A stretch of 64,000 nucleotides of DNA, taken from positions 49,672,952 through 49,736,951 of the forward strand of contig NC_087065.1 of the NCBI RefSeq assembly GCF_963678635.1, read 5' to 3'. Below the pieces are notes generated by a model that saw only the letters and a program-made list of their open reading frames with translations, searched no databases and was not told where the DNA came from. How positions within the stretch are numbered: the first letter of the stretch is position 1; the number at the start of each line of letters is the position of its first letter. Of this stretch, positions 44,198 to 56,394 are shown in pieces. The position numbers were made by a program, and so were the translations under genes. This DNA is from Symsagittifera roscoffensis (lineage: Eukaryota; Xenacoelomorpha; Acoela; Convolutidae).

Positions 44198-45230
44198 GAT
44201 TTGTTATCAGTAAAAGATGAAACTTAAAATTCATTATTTAAACAATTCTTTGTGGGCGAGCTAGGCGATTGTGGAAAGAGTGTGTGATTTTTGGGCGAGT
44301 GAATGATTCAAATTTATAAAAGAAGCGTCTTGTAAAAAAAATTAGTAATCAATATTTTATCTGCAACTTTTTATGAGTTTACTACTTTGAAATATTAATT
44401 TTACTTCTGTAGGAGTTTTAATTTATAAATTTACTGCTTGGTAGAAAGGAATTTTACTGCTTTGGTGAATGTATTTCATAAATTTACTGCTATTTTGAGG
44501 TAAATTTTACTGCTTGTGATTATATACTGCAATTTGGTAAAATGAATTTGTAAAATTTCTAGAGTTTTTTTTTCTTTTTATTTGATTGAGATGACTGAGT
44601 GATGAAATCTAAAAAGAAAAGTCAATCATTTATAAAGAATGCTTAGTTGTGTTTGGAATTTATTAGTTAGAAATACTTAATTATACTTATTGAAGGTCAT
44701 TGGCGGCAAAAATTCCATTTGGGAAAAGATTGTGAACATTGTCCGATGATGTAAGTAGTTTAGAAAGCAAGCGGGTGATGTATTTAGCTTGTAGGAGAGG
44801 CCAAAGGAATTCAAGTGCTTTGATAATCTTTTGCTCTTCACTACTTGGTGAGAATTCGTGCGGTGTGTTTGGATTAGATTATAAATTTTATGGTTATATT
44901 TAGTGTTTTGAAAAATTTCTAGGGTTGAGACTTCGACGGGCTGTATATATTCGCTGGGCACAATTAGTGGGCGAGATTCATCAACATTGAAAGTTCTGGT
45001 TAGCGGGCAGAATATATACATTTGTGTTATGGGGCCGTAATTTCGGATGATACCTTGCATATTAGTGTCTTTTATACAACTTGAGGTATTTAAGAAGAAG
45101 GGTGAAGTGTAATTAGAGTTAATAAATTGAAATCAATGTTGTGGGTTTCGTGATGGTGAAATAATTGTGTAGTGGTGGTGGATACGTTTATAATAGGTGT
45201 ATGTGTGAGTTTGTTTTGTGTGAGTTTGTT
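44198..45230 (-). pseudogene. Unknown element-2 reading frame, tandem copy 2 (partial)
   Basis: This copy keeps the C-terminal half (MQGIIRNYGPITQMYIFCPL at 45001-45060, and downstream residues to about 44690) and then runs into the TTTACTGC tract. It is truncated at 45230, where the sequence jumps into copy 3. Several frame breaks occur. Confidence 0.6.
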
Positions 45231-46455
45231 CTCCAATGCTTTGGAGAATTTATTTTATGAATTTACTGCTATTTTGAGGTAAATCTTACTGCTTGTGATT
45301 ATATACTGCAATTTGGTAAAATGAATTTGTAAAATTTCTAGAGTTTTAAAACTTTTATTTATTTTTATTTGATTGAAATGACTTAGTGATGAACTCTAAG
45401 AAGAAAAAAGAATCATTTATGAAGAATGCTTAGTTGTGTTGGGAATTTATTAGTTAAAATACTTAATTATACTTATTGAAGGTCATTGGCGGCAAAAATT
45501 CCATTTGGGAAAAGATTGCGAACATTGTCCGATGATGTTAGTAGTTTAGCAAGCAAGCGGGTGATGTATTTAGCTTGTAGGAGAGGCCAAAGGAGTTCAA
45601 GTGCTTTGATGATCTTTTGCTCTTCACTACTTGGTGAGAATTCGTGCGGTGTATTTTGGATTAGATTATAAAACTTATGGTTATAAATAGTCTTTTGAAA
45701 ATATTCTAGGATTGAGACTTCGACGAACTGTATATATTCGTTGGGGACAATTAGTGGGCAAGATTCATCAAATTTGAAAGTTCTGGTTAGCGGGCAGAAT
45801 ATATACATTTGTCTTATGGGACCGTAATTTCGGATGATACCTTGCATATTAGTGTCTTTTATACAATATGAGGTATTTAAGAAAATGGGTGGATAATAAT
45901 TAGAGTTAATAATTTGAAATCAATGTTGTGGGTTTTGTGACGGTGAATTAATTGTGTAGTGGCAGTGGATAAGTTTATAATAGGTGTATGTGTGAGTTTG
46001 TTCTGTGCGTAACATTATTTGATGTGAGCAGTGTAAGTCGCGTTCTTTTGGTGTTAGGAAATTGAAAGTTAGTGAGAAATGGTTAATTTTATTAAAATGA
46101 GGATCATAGACTTTTGTGGGTACAATACGATCATACTTTATATTCATGCAATTAATGACAAATACATATTGAGAGTTTATGAAAAAAGTTTCAGTTAGTT
46201 GGGGGTTAGCGTTAGTATTGTCTTCTAAAAAGGTATCTTCCATATAACGTGCAAAAGCGTGATCATAGTTGTTAATGGAAAACTGGTTTGCTTTTTGTGC
46301 AACAAATCTAATTAGTGTTTGAGTTAGATCGATGGTTGTGAATTGTTTTTCATGAAGTGCTGTGGTTAGGTGAAGTAGTCGAGTGTGACAGAATTCATTG
46401 TCTTCTTGGTTATTTTATAATGGGAGTGGTAATGGGTTGGTGAAATGGTAATATA
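45231..46455 (-). pseudogene. Unknown element-2 reading frame, tandem copy 3
   Basis: This is the best preserved copy. 46243-45920 encodes a segment with FINSQYVFVINCMN and PHFNKINHFSLTFNFL; 45847-45473 encodes GPIRQMYIFCPLTRTF and a C-terminal part with ALELLWPLLQAKYITRLL. A short break separates the two. The ends resemble a compact alpha/beta protein of about 300 residues when intact. No assigned family. Confidence 0.65.
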
Positions 46456-48166
46456 GATTTGTTGTCAGTGAAAATTGAAACTTAAAATTCATTTTTTAAA
46501 CATTTTTTTTGTGGGCGAGCTGTGCGATTGTGGAAAGAGTGTGTGATTTATGGGCGAGTGAATGATTCAAATTTATAAAAGAAGCGTCTTGTAAAAAAAA
46601 TTAGTAATCTTTAATTTATCTGCACTTTTTTATGAGTTTACTACTTTGAAATATTAGTTTTACTTTTTTAGGAGTTTGAATTTTTGAATTTACTGCTTGG
46701 TAGAAGGAAATTTTCTTGTTTGGGGTATTTATTTTATGAATTTACTGCTATTTTGAGGTAAATCTTGTGTGTGATTTTTGGGCGAGTGAATGATTCAAAT
46801 TTATAAAAGAAGCGTCTTGTAAAAAAAATTAGTAATCTTTAATTTATCTGCACTTTTTTATGAGTTTACTACTTTGAAATTTTAGTTTTACTTTTTTAGG
46901 AGTTTGAATTTTTGAATTTAATGCTTGGTAGAAGGAAATTTTCTTGCTTTGGGGTATTTATTTTATGAATTTACTGCTATTTTGAGGTAATTCTTACTGC
47001 TTGTGATTATATACTGCAATTTGTTAAAATGAATTTTTAAAACTTCTATAGTATTAAATTTTTTATTTATTTTTTATTTTTGTTTGTTTGAGATCAGTGA
47101 GTGACGAAATCTAAAAAAAAAGTGAAACATTTATAAAGAATGCTTAGTTGTGTTTGGAATTTGTTAGTTAAAAATACTTAATTATGTTATTGAAAATCAT
47201 TGTCGGCAAAAATTCTATTTGGGAAAAGATTGTGAACATTGTCCGATGATGTAAGTAGTTTAGCAAGCAAGCGGGTGATGTATTTAGCTTGGTGGAGAGG
47301 CCAAAGGAGTTCAAGTGCTTTGATGATCTTTTGCTCTTCACTAATTGGTGAGAATTCGTGCGGTGTATTTTGGATTAGATTGTAAAACTTATGGTTATAA
47401 ATAGTGTTTTGAAAATATTCTAGGATTGAGACTTGACGAACTGTATATATTCGTTGAGGACAATTAGTGGGCAAGATTCATCAACATTGAAAGTTCTGGT
47501 TAGTGGGCAGTATATAAACAATTGTCTTATGGGGCCGTAATTTCGGATGATACCTTGCATATTAGTGTCTTTTATACAATATGAGGTATTTAAGAAAAAG
47601 GGTGGAGTATAATTAGAGTTAATAACTTGAAATCAATGTTGTGGGTTTTGTGACGGTGAATTAATTGTGTAGTGGCGGTGGATAAGTTTATAATAGGTGT
47701 ATGTGTGAGTTTGTTCTGTGCGTAACATTATTTGATGCGAGCAGTGTAAGTCGCGTTCTTTTGGTGTTATGAAATTGAAAGTTAGTGAGAAATGGTTAAA
47801 TTTATTAAAATGATGATCATAGACTTTTGTGTCGCGAAGTGCTGTGGGTATAATACGATCATATTTTATATTCATGCAATTAATGACAAATACATATTGA
47901 GATTTTATGAAAAAATTTTCAGTTAGTTGTGGGTTAGCGTTAGTATCGTCTTCTAAAAAGGTATCTTGGCGTGATCATAGTGGTTAATGGAAAATTGGTT
48001 TGCTTTCAGTGCAACAAACATATTCAGTGTTTGAGTTAGTCCAATGGTTGTGAATTTTTTTTCATGAAGTGATGTGGTTAGGTGATGTAGTCGAGTGTGA
48101 CAGAATTCATTGTCTTCTTGGTTATTATATAATGGGAGTCATAATGGGTTGGTGAAATGGTAATAT
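46456..48166 (-). pseudogene. Unknown element-2 reading frame, tandem copy 4
   Basis: 47875-47633 and 47474-47187 match the two halves of copy 3. Near its low end a block of about 200 bases (TTATAAAAGAAGCGTC plus the TTTACTGC words) is present twice (about 46560-46765 and 46780-46990). At its high end the sequence continues into unique DNA, so this copy is closest to the original gene. Confidence 0.6.
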
Positions 48167-48530
48167 GAGGTCCATGAAAGTGTCGGAAACAAGGCATGTT
48201 CGTCAACGTAAGTTTTTTGATTGTTTTTAGTAGTTTAATAGTAAGTGTATTGTGGAAAATATGGTAAACACTTTTGTAGGAATTCTTTTGTGTTAGTGTG
48301 AAGTATGTGAACGGAAAACATTCGAGGAGGTCGAGGGTTGGGAAGCATTGGGGTATTGGGATGTTTTCGTTCAAATACTCAGTGGGCTCGGGTTTCTTCA
48401 GTTGTGAATGCTGGGTTGGAGGATTCGGAGGATGTAATGGTTTGCGATGGGTGATGAATTGTAAGGGTTTTGAAGCTGTAGTTGTAGGGTTATAAAACTG
48501 TCAAGTTCATTTTCGAGTTCTTCATCAACG
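48078..48530 (-). pseudogene. Single-copy upstream part of the unknown frame
   Basis: The - strand frame 48374-48078 (CFPTLDLLECFPFTYFTLTQ, later FRHFHGPHITIS) leads into copy 4 and is probably its N-terminal part, with a one-base frame change near 48150. It directly follows the env tail region. Confidence 0.5.
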
Positions 48531-48539
48531 GTCAGGTGG

Positions 48540-49290
48540 GTCGCTAGTCATTGGGGAGAAATTTGGAATTGCTTCAGTGTAGGAAGAAGGGGCTGGGGAA
48601 TGTTCATCGGGAGTTGGGGTATGGAATTGTTGGAAGGGGTTGGACTCGGAATTGGACGGGCTGGGCTCGAAATTTTCGAAATTGTCTGGGGTTTCAATAT
48701 CAGAATTGTTAAATTGTGAGATGGTTGAAAAACTGTGTTTGTGGAAGTGTCAACTGAATCCATGCTAGGTAAATTATTAGGGTATGATGGTACGAGATAT
48801 GGAGTGAAATCAGCGATTGATATGTTTGGGGAGTGACGTTGAAGATTGAATGGGTATAAAAAAGGGAACGGTTGAGGCCGTTCTATGATTTGCTGATACG
48901 TTTCTTCTATATTTGGTTGCTGGGCTATAATGTGCGCTACTGGAATTTGTGGATATCTATGACTTAGAGAGATGTGCTCTGTTGGGGCTATATTCCTGTA
49001 CTTTCGTGGTACTACAGATAATGGATGGTTTTTATGTAAAGTGTGTATTTGTGGTGCAGTAGGTGTTGTATTTTTGTTGTCTTGTGAATTATCATAAACA
49101 TCTAGTGTGGTTGATAGTTTTTTGTTGTATTCATTTATTTGAGCGTCTAGAAGGATTTTGTTAATTGAGATTGGAAGTATTCCGAAAAATCATGAGAATA
49201 GTATGCGTGCTACAACTGCTTGTTTGTCTAGTTGTGTGTGTATTGCGCATGTGTTATAAATTCCCTTCAATAATGAGAAGAGAAATAAAA
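48540..49290 (-). pseudogene. Proline-rich tail region after env of element 2
   Basis: Reading - strand from a hydrophobic stretch near 49290-49240, the frame becomes polar and rich in P, S, T, N and Q (for example SPARPIPSPTPSNNSIPQ near 48680). It looks like an anchor followed by a long cytoplasmic tail of the envelope protein. It could also be a separate low-complexity protein. A few stops are present. Confidence 0.5.
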
Positions 49291-49569
49291 AAAATGAAAC
49301 ATTGCATATAATATAGTTATTAAATGGCCATCCTAGAAAGTTCGATCTTAAAATTTATGAAACTAAAAAAATTGATGGGTGAAATATCTTGTGGACGGTG
49401 TTTCACACCGTGTAAATAACTATAATCTTTTATTTCTTAACAATATCCACTGTAGTCTTGTCTATATATGTCTGAAAATCCTCTGGTTTCTGCAAGTTTT
49501 CTTAAACTTTGCTGAAGGGATTGTCTTTGTATTGTATCTATTTTTGTTCGAAGTTCTTGAATTTGTTGT

Positions 49570-51560
49570 GTGCGGATGTGATGTTAAATATCTGATCTAG
49601 AGTATATACCTATTGATTGTAAATTTATATTTAGGTTCCTAGCAATAGCTCTGATACTTTCTGGTGAAAATTTCCTTAATGGTGGCATAAGTGTAGGATA
49701 TGGTGTGAGAAGATAGTATTTATCTTCATCTGGATTTAACTGTACATTATTGTGACTCTTTTGAGATCCACGTTGATCGACTGTATCCCAAAAATATGTC
49801 CTTCTAGAAAATGTGTCAACAAAATGTACTTTATTTTTGTAGAATATAGGGATTATGTTGTAACATCTTTTATCTTCAAATACATATAATGGTGATACTT
49901 TTTTCGTACATGTATAATACGATAATACATTTCCTTCGTAGTCAAAAATTTTTTATATGTTTCCTGATAATAAATATCCTGCATAAGGTATTTTTAATAC
50001 TGCAATTGCAAGTGATTGTAAAATTTGTGTTCGTTAAAGTTCAAATAAGTGATGAAGCGTTTCTAGTGGTGATAGTGACATTTCTTGAAAAATTCTGCTT
50101 ATTGTATAGTCGAATTTTATGCCTAAGTGTATGTAATAGTGAATTGCACCAAAATAGATATTGTTCAAAAGTGATAGCTCTCGTAGACGTGTACTACTTT
50201 TGTCTTGTTGTTGAAGTTTTCCACCAATTCTTCCTGTGTTTTTCAGAAATGTTACTGCGATGTATGAGTTTTCGTCATGGTTAGAAATGTAATGTGTTGG
50301 ATTTGGGTTAACTGTCAGTTTTCCTGTGTTCATGCCGAAGCCTTTTTTGTACTCGACAAGAAATCTGACTATTGTATTTTATGAAGTGGAGTCTAACAAT
50401 TGCAAGCGAGTTCTGTTTCGGGGTAGATTTGAAAATGTGTCAATTTGTTTTCTATATTTTTGATTTTGTTATAACAATTTTTGTTTTGTCGGATTTTTTC
50501 AGAGTTTATTTTATCATAAGGAATGGATTCAAAAAAGAATTTTTGAAGTAATTTTATCATTCTTGCGTGTACCAAAAATTAGTTGCTTGTGTTCTGGTTG
50601 TTGGATCGCAATAACGATGGTCATTTTAAAAAGGTAATCGTTTTCCTTGAGTAATTATGGTGTCGTCTTTTAAATCTCGTGTTGGTTGTATTTGCTCTAC
50701 TGGATTTTTCAATCAAAAACCTTATTTCTTGATATCCTTTGTTTTTGTGTCAGCTTTGTAATCAGAAGGTGTGTTTATTCCAATATGTGGTATCCAATTT
50801 TTTATCATGCAGATCATATGTTAATCGTCCATGTGCGCCGTGGAACGGGTATTTATCATCTAGTTTTATATGACCTTGGTATCTTTCAAGTTCCGCTTGG
50901 TGTGCTAAAAAGCTTGAAAATTTCCGCTTTTCGGTTTGTGCCTTTATTTGTGGTTAATTTTAATCGTTGAAGTTCGTTTTTACAATCTTCAAGAAAGATT
51001 CGTGATCAAGTCTATTTTTGTTTCCATTGAGACTTGGCATTAATGTACTTTTTTCTCTGAGAATGTTGCTATGAAATTATATCCTGTTAAGGTTGTGGCT
51101 CAGGCTTTTGAATAAAATGTGGCTACTATGTTCGTTGTTTCTATTTCTTGTGGTTCGGATTCGTATCGAGATACTAGGTTTATGGCGCATTTATGAATTG
51201 TTTTTTGTTCATTTTCTTCACAATCCTAGTCTGTGACTAGTAAATCTTGAGGTCCTGTTCGAGGCGAAGCGTTTTATGATTTGTTGGTTCTGAAAAAGTA
51301 AAAAGGGGGACGGTTTGAAGAATAAGTAGTATTAGTAAATACATGTGTAGGATATTCCTGAATATGGACTATTGAATGTGATGTCAATTGCCTTTTTTGT
51401 ATATCTAACGTATTGATAGATAATTTGTGTAGTGATAAATTTGGGAGGTAACCATTGAGCTGTTATATTTAGTGGAGCTAGAGGGAGAGGATGATGTACT
51501 AATCTTTTTAATTTTACTGTTATTGCAAATTTAAGTGTCAAATTTTCTTGTGTAAGGATT
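49570..51560 (-). pseudogene. env: env of element 2, broken, unlike that of element 1
   Basis: The upper part (51541 to about 50600) is badly eroded. 50333-50034 is open (IAVTFLKNTGRIGGK, then LLNNIYFGAIHYYIHLG). After a stop the same protein continues with GYLLSGN, YYTCTKKVSPLYVF, KRCYNIIPIFYKNKVHFVD and YLLTPYPTLMPPLRKF. The spacing of the cysteines, the IP(I/V) after C-Y and the FVD-x-x-x-R stretch recall gB-like (class III) glycoproteins of chuvirus-type agents and the env genes derived from them. That is inference from pattern only. Breaks include stops near 50030 and 49955. Confidence 0.55.
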
Positions 51561-53460
51561 TTTTTGTTGTGTTCCTGTATGTCTTTGTAAATACCGTGTC
51601 GATATTGTAATCTGTTGAGTGCCCAATTATGTAGTCTGTTACTGTCAAGATGTTGATCAAATAATGGAGGGGGTGCTACGAATGTTTTCCAGTTTAATCA
51701 TTGGGGTATATTTTTGGTTAAATGTTCCTTATATCTATCGTCTAAATTTGTTGGGAATTTTGGAGAAAATGATGTTGTTGGGGTTTGATTTATTGAAGGG
51801 GTTGAAAGCAGTGATACGGTTTCTGGTAATGACAAAGATGTATGCGATGAGGTTCTATAGGGTCGTTCATCAAGTTCGGTTTCCCTTGAGTGAAAGCATG
51901 TGTCAGCCATTGAGGGAGACGTTGTGTTGATGTTGGGGGGTTAAAAGGATTTTCACGAATTTGTTCGGATGTGGGGGCTGATTCTTAGTAATCCGATGGT
52001 GTGTTCGGAGTATTTTGTTGTGAGTTAGATTGTAATGGTGAAGGGGTACTTTGAATTGAACAACAGGAAAGATCTACAGGTTTTGGGATTGGTGAAGTTG
52101 GTATATTGAATCGAACTCTGGGAGTTGTAAAATTTCTGTAACGCCTATGATGTATGATTTGTCTATCTATTGTGGATGTATTTTGGTTTTGACTAGGATC
52201 TCTTGTTATTTTAAGGTCTTGCTAGAGATAAGGGTATATATTGTATACTGGTTCATATTGTGCTTAGCTTAGAGGTGCGTGGCGAACTACGGGTTCTAAA
52301 AGTTCTGATAACAGTGAATGTCTTCCCTCAAATATATATGAGTTTTCTTGAAATGAAATACGTGATGATGGTTGGGGATGATTTGTCTGACTGGACGTTG
52401 GTGTTGTTGGAGTTTCCTGTGATGTCGTAGTCGGTGGGGACTGTTTCGTTGGTTGCCAATTAGCAGTTTTGAAAATTTCTTTGAGTTTTTTACCAATGAA
52501 GAAATTTTATATTGGTTAAATTGAAGTCTGAAGGTCGAAGAATGAGCTTTCTAGTTTTCTTTTTGTTTTTTGGGATGATCGGAGGTATTCAGGAGTTATT
52601 CATACTTTAGGCTAAATGATCATGTCCTCTTTTTACTTCAGGCTAATTTAATAATTTTCCTTAAGGGAAATTTGAGTGTATGTTTTGACAATATTGTTGA
52701 TCTTTGTATTAGTTCATAGGGGAGGATTGTCATATTTTGATTTTGTTTATTTCGATAGTCAATATGAGCTTGTTGCTTAGTTTTAACCTGGAGGTCTCTA
52801 AGTTATAATTCCAAATATGTTTGAAGTCTGCAAAGTGTCGGCTAAAGACGTGGTTTCAGAATGAGGTGATAATCAGATAGTTTCTGATTGGCTGAAATTT
52901 AACTAGTTGTTCAAGAGCGTCAGCAAGAGTTTTAGAAAAAAGAAGAAAATTTTATTATATTTCTGAAAGTTTAAAATGATTGATTAATTACAAAGGGGTT
53001 TTTTAAATTCAAATTGCTTTAATTTTTTAGATTGTGGAACAAAAGTTTTGTAATATTTTCGTAGTTGATTTCTAAATCGCGATGGTTGTCGTTGTTGAGA
53101 TTTCTTTTTTATTTCTTGTGGTGAATTTTTTCCTTCTATTTTTTGGTTTTTTTGTTTCTGGGGTATTTGTTTATTGCTTATTTCTTGGGATTTACGCGGG
53201 TATTTTCTTTCTTTTTTGGTTCTAATAATTGTGGATAACAATTTGAATCATTTGTTGGTTTTTGATTTTTGTCTGAGTTGTCGTGGACAATTTTGAGTCC
53301 TGCAAAGGAGTATAACTGCGTTAATTCGCGGAGAGCGAGTTCTTTTGGGTAATAGGGTAAAAGATTGTTTCTATGCTGAACATTTTCATTTTTATTTGAA
53401 TCAATAAGTTTACATGTTACATCAGTGGGTTTGTCAATGATTTGAAACGGTCGTTTTTGG
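51561..53460 (-). pseudogene. Degraded pol tail / pre-env region of element 2
   Basis: 53241-52984 codes a lysine/glutamine-rich basic segment. Further down come P/T/Q-rich frames with stops and a more ordered piece, FQENSYIFEGRHSLLSELLE (about 52270-52360). Position and composition match the disordered pol extension of element 1. No enzyme motif is visible. Confidence 0.5.
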
Positions 53461-53469
53461 ATTGGTTGT

Positions 53470-54480
53470 AATTTTTTAGATATTCCTTTTTGTGTTACAA
53501 AATTTGGGGTTCAGACATACGTTCTGACTTTTAGGTTTGTAGCTGGTGAGTATCCTGAATTTATGTGGGATTGAACATTCTGTCTTTGTACTAGTTTTTT
53601 TTTGCCTTTTTTGATAAATTTGACTTGTTTTCTATCTCTAATTAAATTCAATTCGGTATGTGTGCCAGAAGCTAAATTCAAAATTTGTGGGTGATGAAAA
53701 TGATCTTCATTGTGTGTATGTAATGGTAGTTTATAACAAATTAATTCTTTTGTAGGCTGGCAATAACCTTGTGTGTTTTTTGAGGAGTTTGCTGTGAACA
53801 TTTTTGGTTTCCGTGGTTTTTGATTAAAAACCATTTCCAGTCCTAAGGTTGTTGATATTTGTGAATTTGGGAAAATTTTACATCTGATAACCATTCAGTA
53901 TTTTTTGTATCGTTTTCGGTTGTGATACATCTGAGATATTCTTGTAACGAACGGTTTATCCCTTCGACTAAACCCTTAGTCCAAGGGCATGAGACGTTCG
54001 TGGTTTGTATTGAATTTGGACAGATGACATAATGTGATGTTTTCGTTATTTATAAAATCAGTGCCATTATCGGTGACAAGGCTTTCTGGTAATACAAATT
54101 TTGCTATCCAGTGTTCATAAAGTGTTGTATATGCATAACAGGCATTACAATGAGGTACTGGGTTGAGTGCTAGATAGAGTGTGAATGCGTCAAGTATGAT
54201 CATTATTAATGATTTGCCTTCTGAAGAGGGTGATATTGGTCCTTTTGTATCGAATGAGATTCTGTGGTTATAATATAAACTTGTCCTTTAAAATCTTGTT
54301 GTTATGCTATTTGTTTTTGATGTGGGTATGGTTTATTTATCTGGCATGTTATGCAATCGTTGCATAAAACTTTCTTCCAAATCGGTGCACTTGGAAAGTT
54401 AAAACTTTTAATAAACTTTGAGTATGTTCTTTCTGATGTCCTTTAGTGTTTAAGGAATGTGAAATGTGAATTGCTAGGAG
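53470..54480 (-). pseudogene. Integrase of element 2, broken
   Basis: The zinc-binding finger ends in LCNDCITCQINKPYPHQKQ (about 54310-54370). The catalytic core shows Asp in SFDTKGPISPSSEG (about 54215-54265), Asp in SLVTDNGTDFINN (about 54050-54090) and Glu in GLVEGINRSLQEYL (about 53945-53990, in another register). A C-terminal basic region runs to about 53511. Frameshifts lie near 53990 and 54230 and stops are scattered. Confidence 0.8.
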
Positions 54481-55170
54481 TATCATACTTAGTGGTAAAC
54501 AGGATACTTTTTAATGGGTGTTTGGTATTCTAAAATATTTGTATTCTCATTTATAGATGTTTTATTGAATTTTCTAAAGTATCTAAGAAGTGTTTCATTT
54601 CCTAGAACTGTGATATCTGCTTTCACGGGTTTTGTTTTAAAATTGTGCCAAGACTTTGATTGTCTACTGAGTGGGTCAAGGTTTTGGTATCTTTGTAGCA
54701 GTTCAAGTGTAAATTTTTCTGTATTTGGTAAAAAGATATTTTCAATTTCTAATTTTGACAGAGGTATGTTATCTAGGGGGTCATGTAGTAGATTAGAAAC
54801 TTGATTTATTGTGTATTTTGAATCGATATGTGGAGGTCCTGATAAATTTATATTATCAGTTAGATTTTCTTTTTCTATTAAAAGTAATAGGTCTGTCCTA
54901 TGTATTTTTAGGTCTGTACTATGTTTTGTATTGTTTTCGATCCATGACGAATATAGTATTGGTTTAAATGCAGAGTTTCCTAATAGGTCTACTTCGTAAT
55001 GATTATATTTGCAATCTAAATATAATGAAAAATGTTGTAAATTTTTTATTTATGCATGACCAATGTCAATTTTTACTGCATATTTGTATTCTAATTGTGG
55101 TGATGCTTCGTCTTTTACAAAAAAACTTAATTTTTTTGTGGTATTTCGACTGTTGTTTTTCTTGTTAATA

Positions 55171-56340
55171 ATTAGAGTGGTGTATTTCTACTGAGTGTGT
55201 CTGGCAAGGCAAGATTTTTTCCTGCATTCCAAACTATAAGTAGGTTTGGGAACTTCATTAAAGTTAATTGAAATCTTTAAACTCTGTGGTTTGGATTTGA
55301 TTTTTGTGTATGTAGAAACATTATAGGTTTATGGTCTATAAATAGATTCGTTGGATGTTTTGATCCAAGTCTTAAAAATTCAGTTTCTGTGAGAGTTTAT
55401 ATTATATCTGTGCATTCTCTCATAAGTGCAGAGAGTCTAATTTCAGTTTGGGTAAATAGTCTTGAGTTTGCTGAAATAAGGTTCTTTTTGTTTGTTCCAC
55501 TAAGGTGATTGTAATAATGCTGCGCCGATGCCAAAATTTGAGGCGTCGCATATGGCATAAAGTGGTTGGTCTGGATCTGGAATAGTATATGGTATTTGTT
55601 CAGTGAGAAGTGTTTTTATTTTTTCAAATCGTTTCTGATGTTCTGTTGTCCATTCAAAATTTTTTTGCTGTCTGAGAATGTTATAAAATGGTCTGAAAAA
55701 TAGTTGCATTTTTTGGACGTATTTACTTGAGAAGTTTAGCATTCCAAAAAATTCTTGGATTTTCTTTTTATTTTATGGAGATTGAAGTTTTATGATTGCG
55801 TTTATGTGGGATTTTAATGGAGTTATTGTATTTCTTTCAATATTTTGTCCAAGGAATTTCACACGGGTGAGAAAAAAATGTGATTTTTCTGGGGCTGCTT
55901 TCATGTGTTCTTTAGGTAGTATTTGATGATATTTATTAAAGCAAAAAACATTTGGTTTTTTGTTTGTGATTGCATGAAAACATCGTCTAAAAATGTTATG
56001 ACATTTTTACTACGAATGAATGGTCGAAAAATTTTTCTCTTGAAAGCTGAGAATGCTGCTGGTCTTCTGGAGAATCCATAGAAAATTTTATTAAATTCGT
56101 ATTGCTGGTTTCCAATAACGAATTGTGTTAAATGTCGTGACTGTTCATCTAGTGGCATTTGGTTGTATCCGCTGTTCAAGTCAGCTGTTGAAAAGTTTTT
56201 TCCATATATTTTCGTGAGAATTACTCGGATTAGTTCTATGGGCCAATTGCATTTAAATTCATCAATGAAGGAATTGAGTTATCTTGCTTCTAAAATTTTT
56301 ATTTAATGATTCTCCTTTAGCTAAAAAAAAACAGGATTTA
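55171..56340 (-). pseudogene. RT/RNase H module A of element 2
   Basis: 56179-55901 codes the RT palm: NSGYNQMPLDEQSRHLTQF, then FYGFSRRPAAF and NVITFLDDVF. The usual aromatic Y of Y-x-D-D is F here. 55742-55500 codes the thumb/connection and the start of RNase H (FEWTTEHQKRFEKIK, then AICDASNFGIGAALLQ). RNase H continues with stops to about 55200. This is the last of the repeated modules before integrase. Confidence 0.8.
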
Positions 56341-56394
56341 TGAATGTTTTTCTTTTTGGTTATGATTGTGTTTCCTAATTCTCACGAAAATAAA

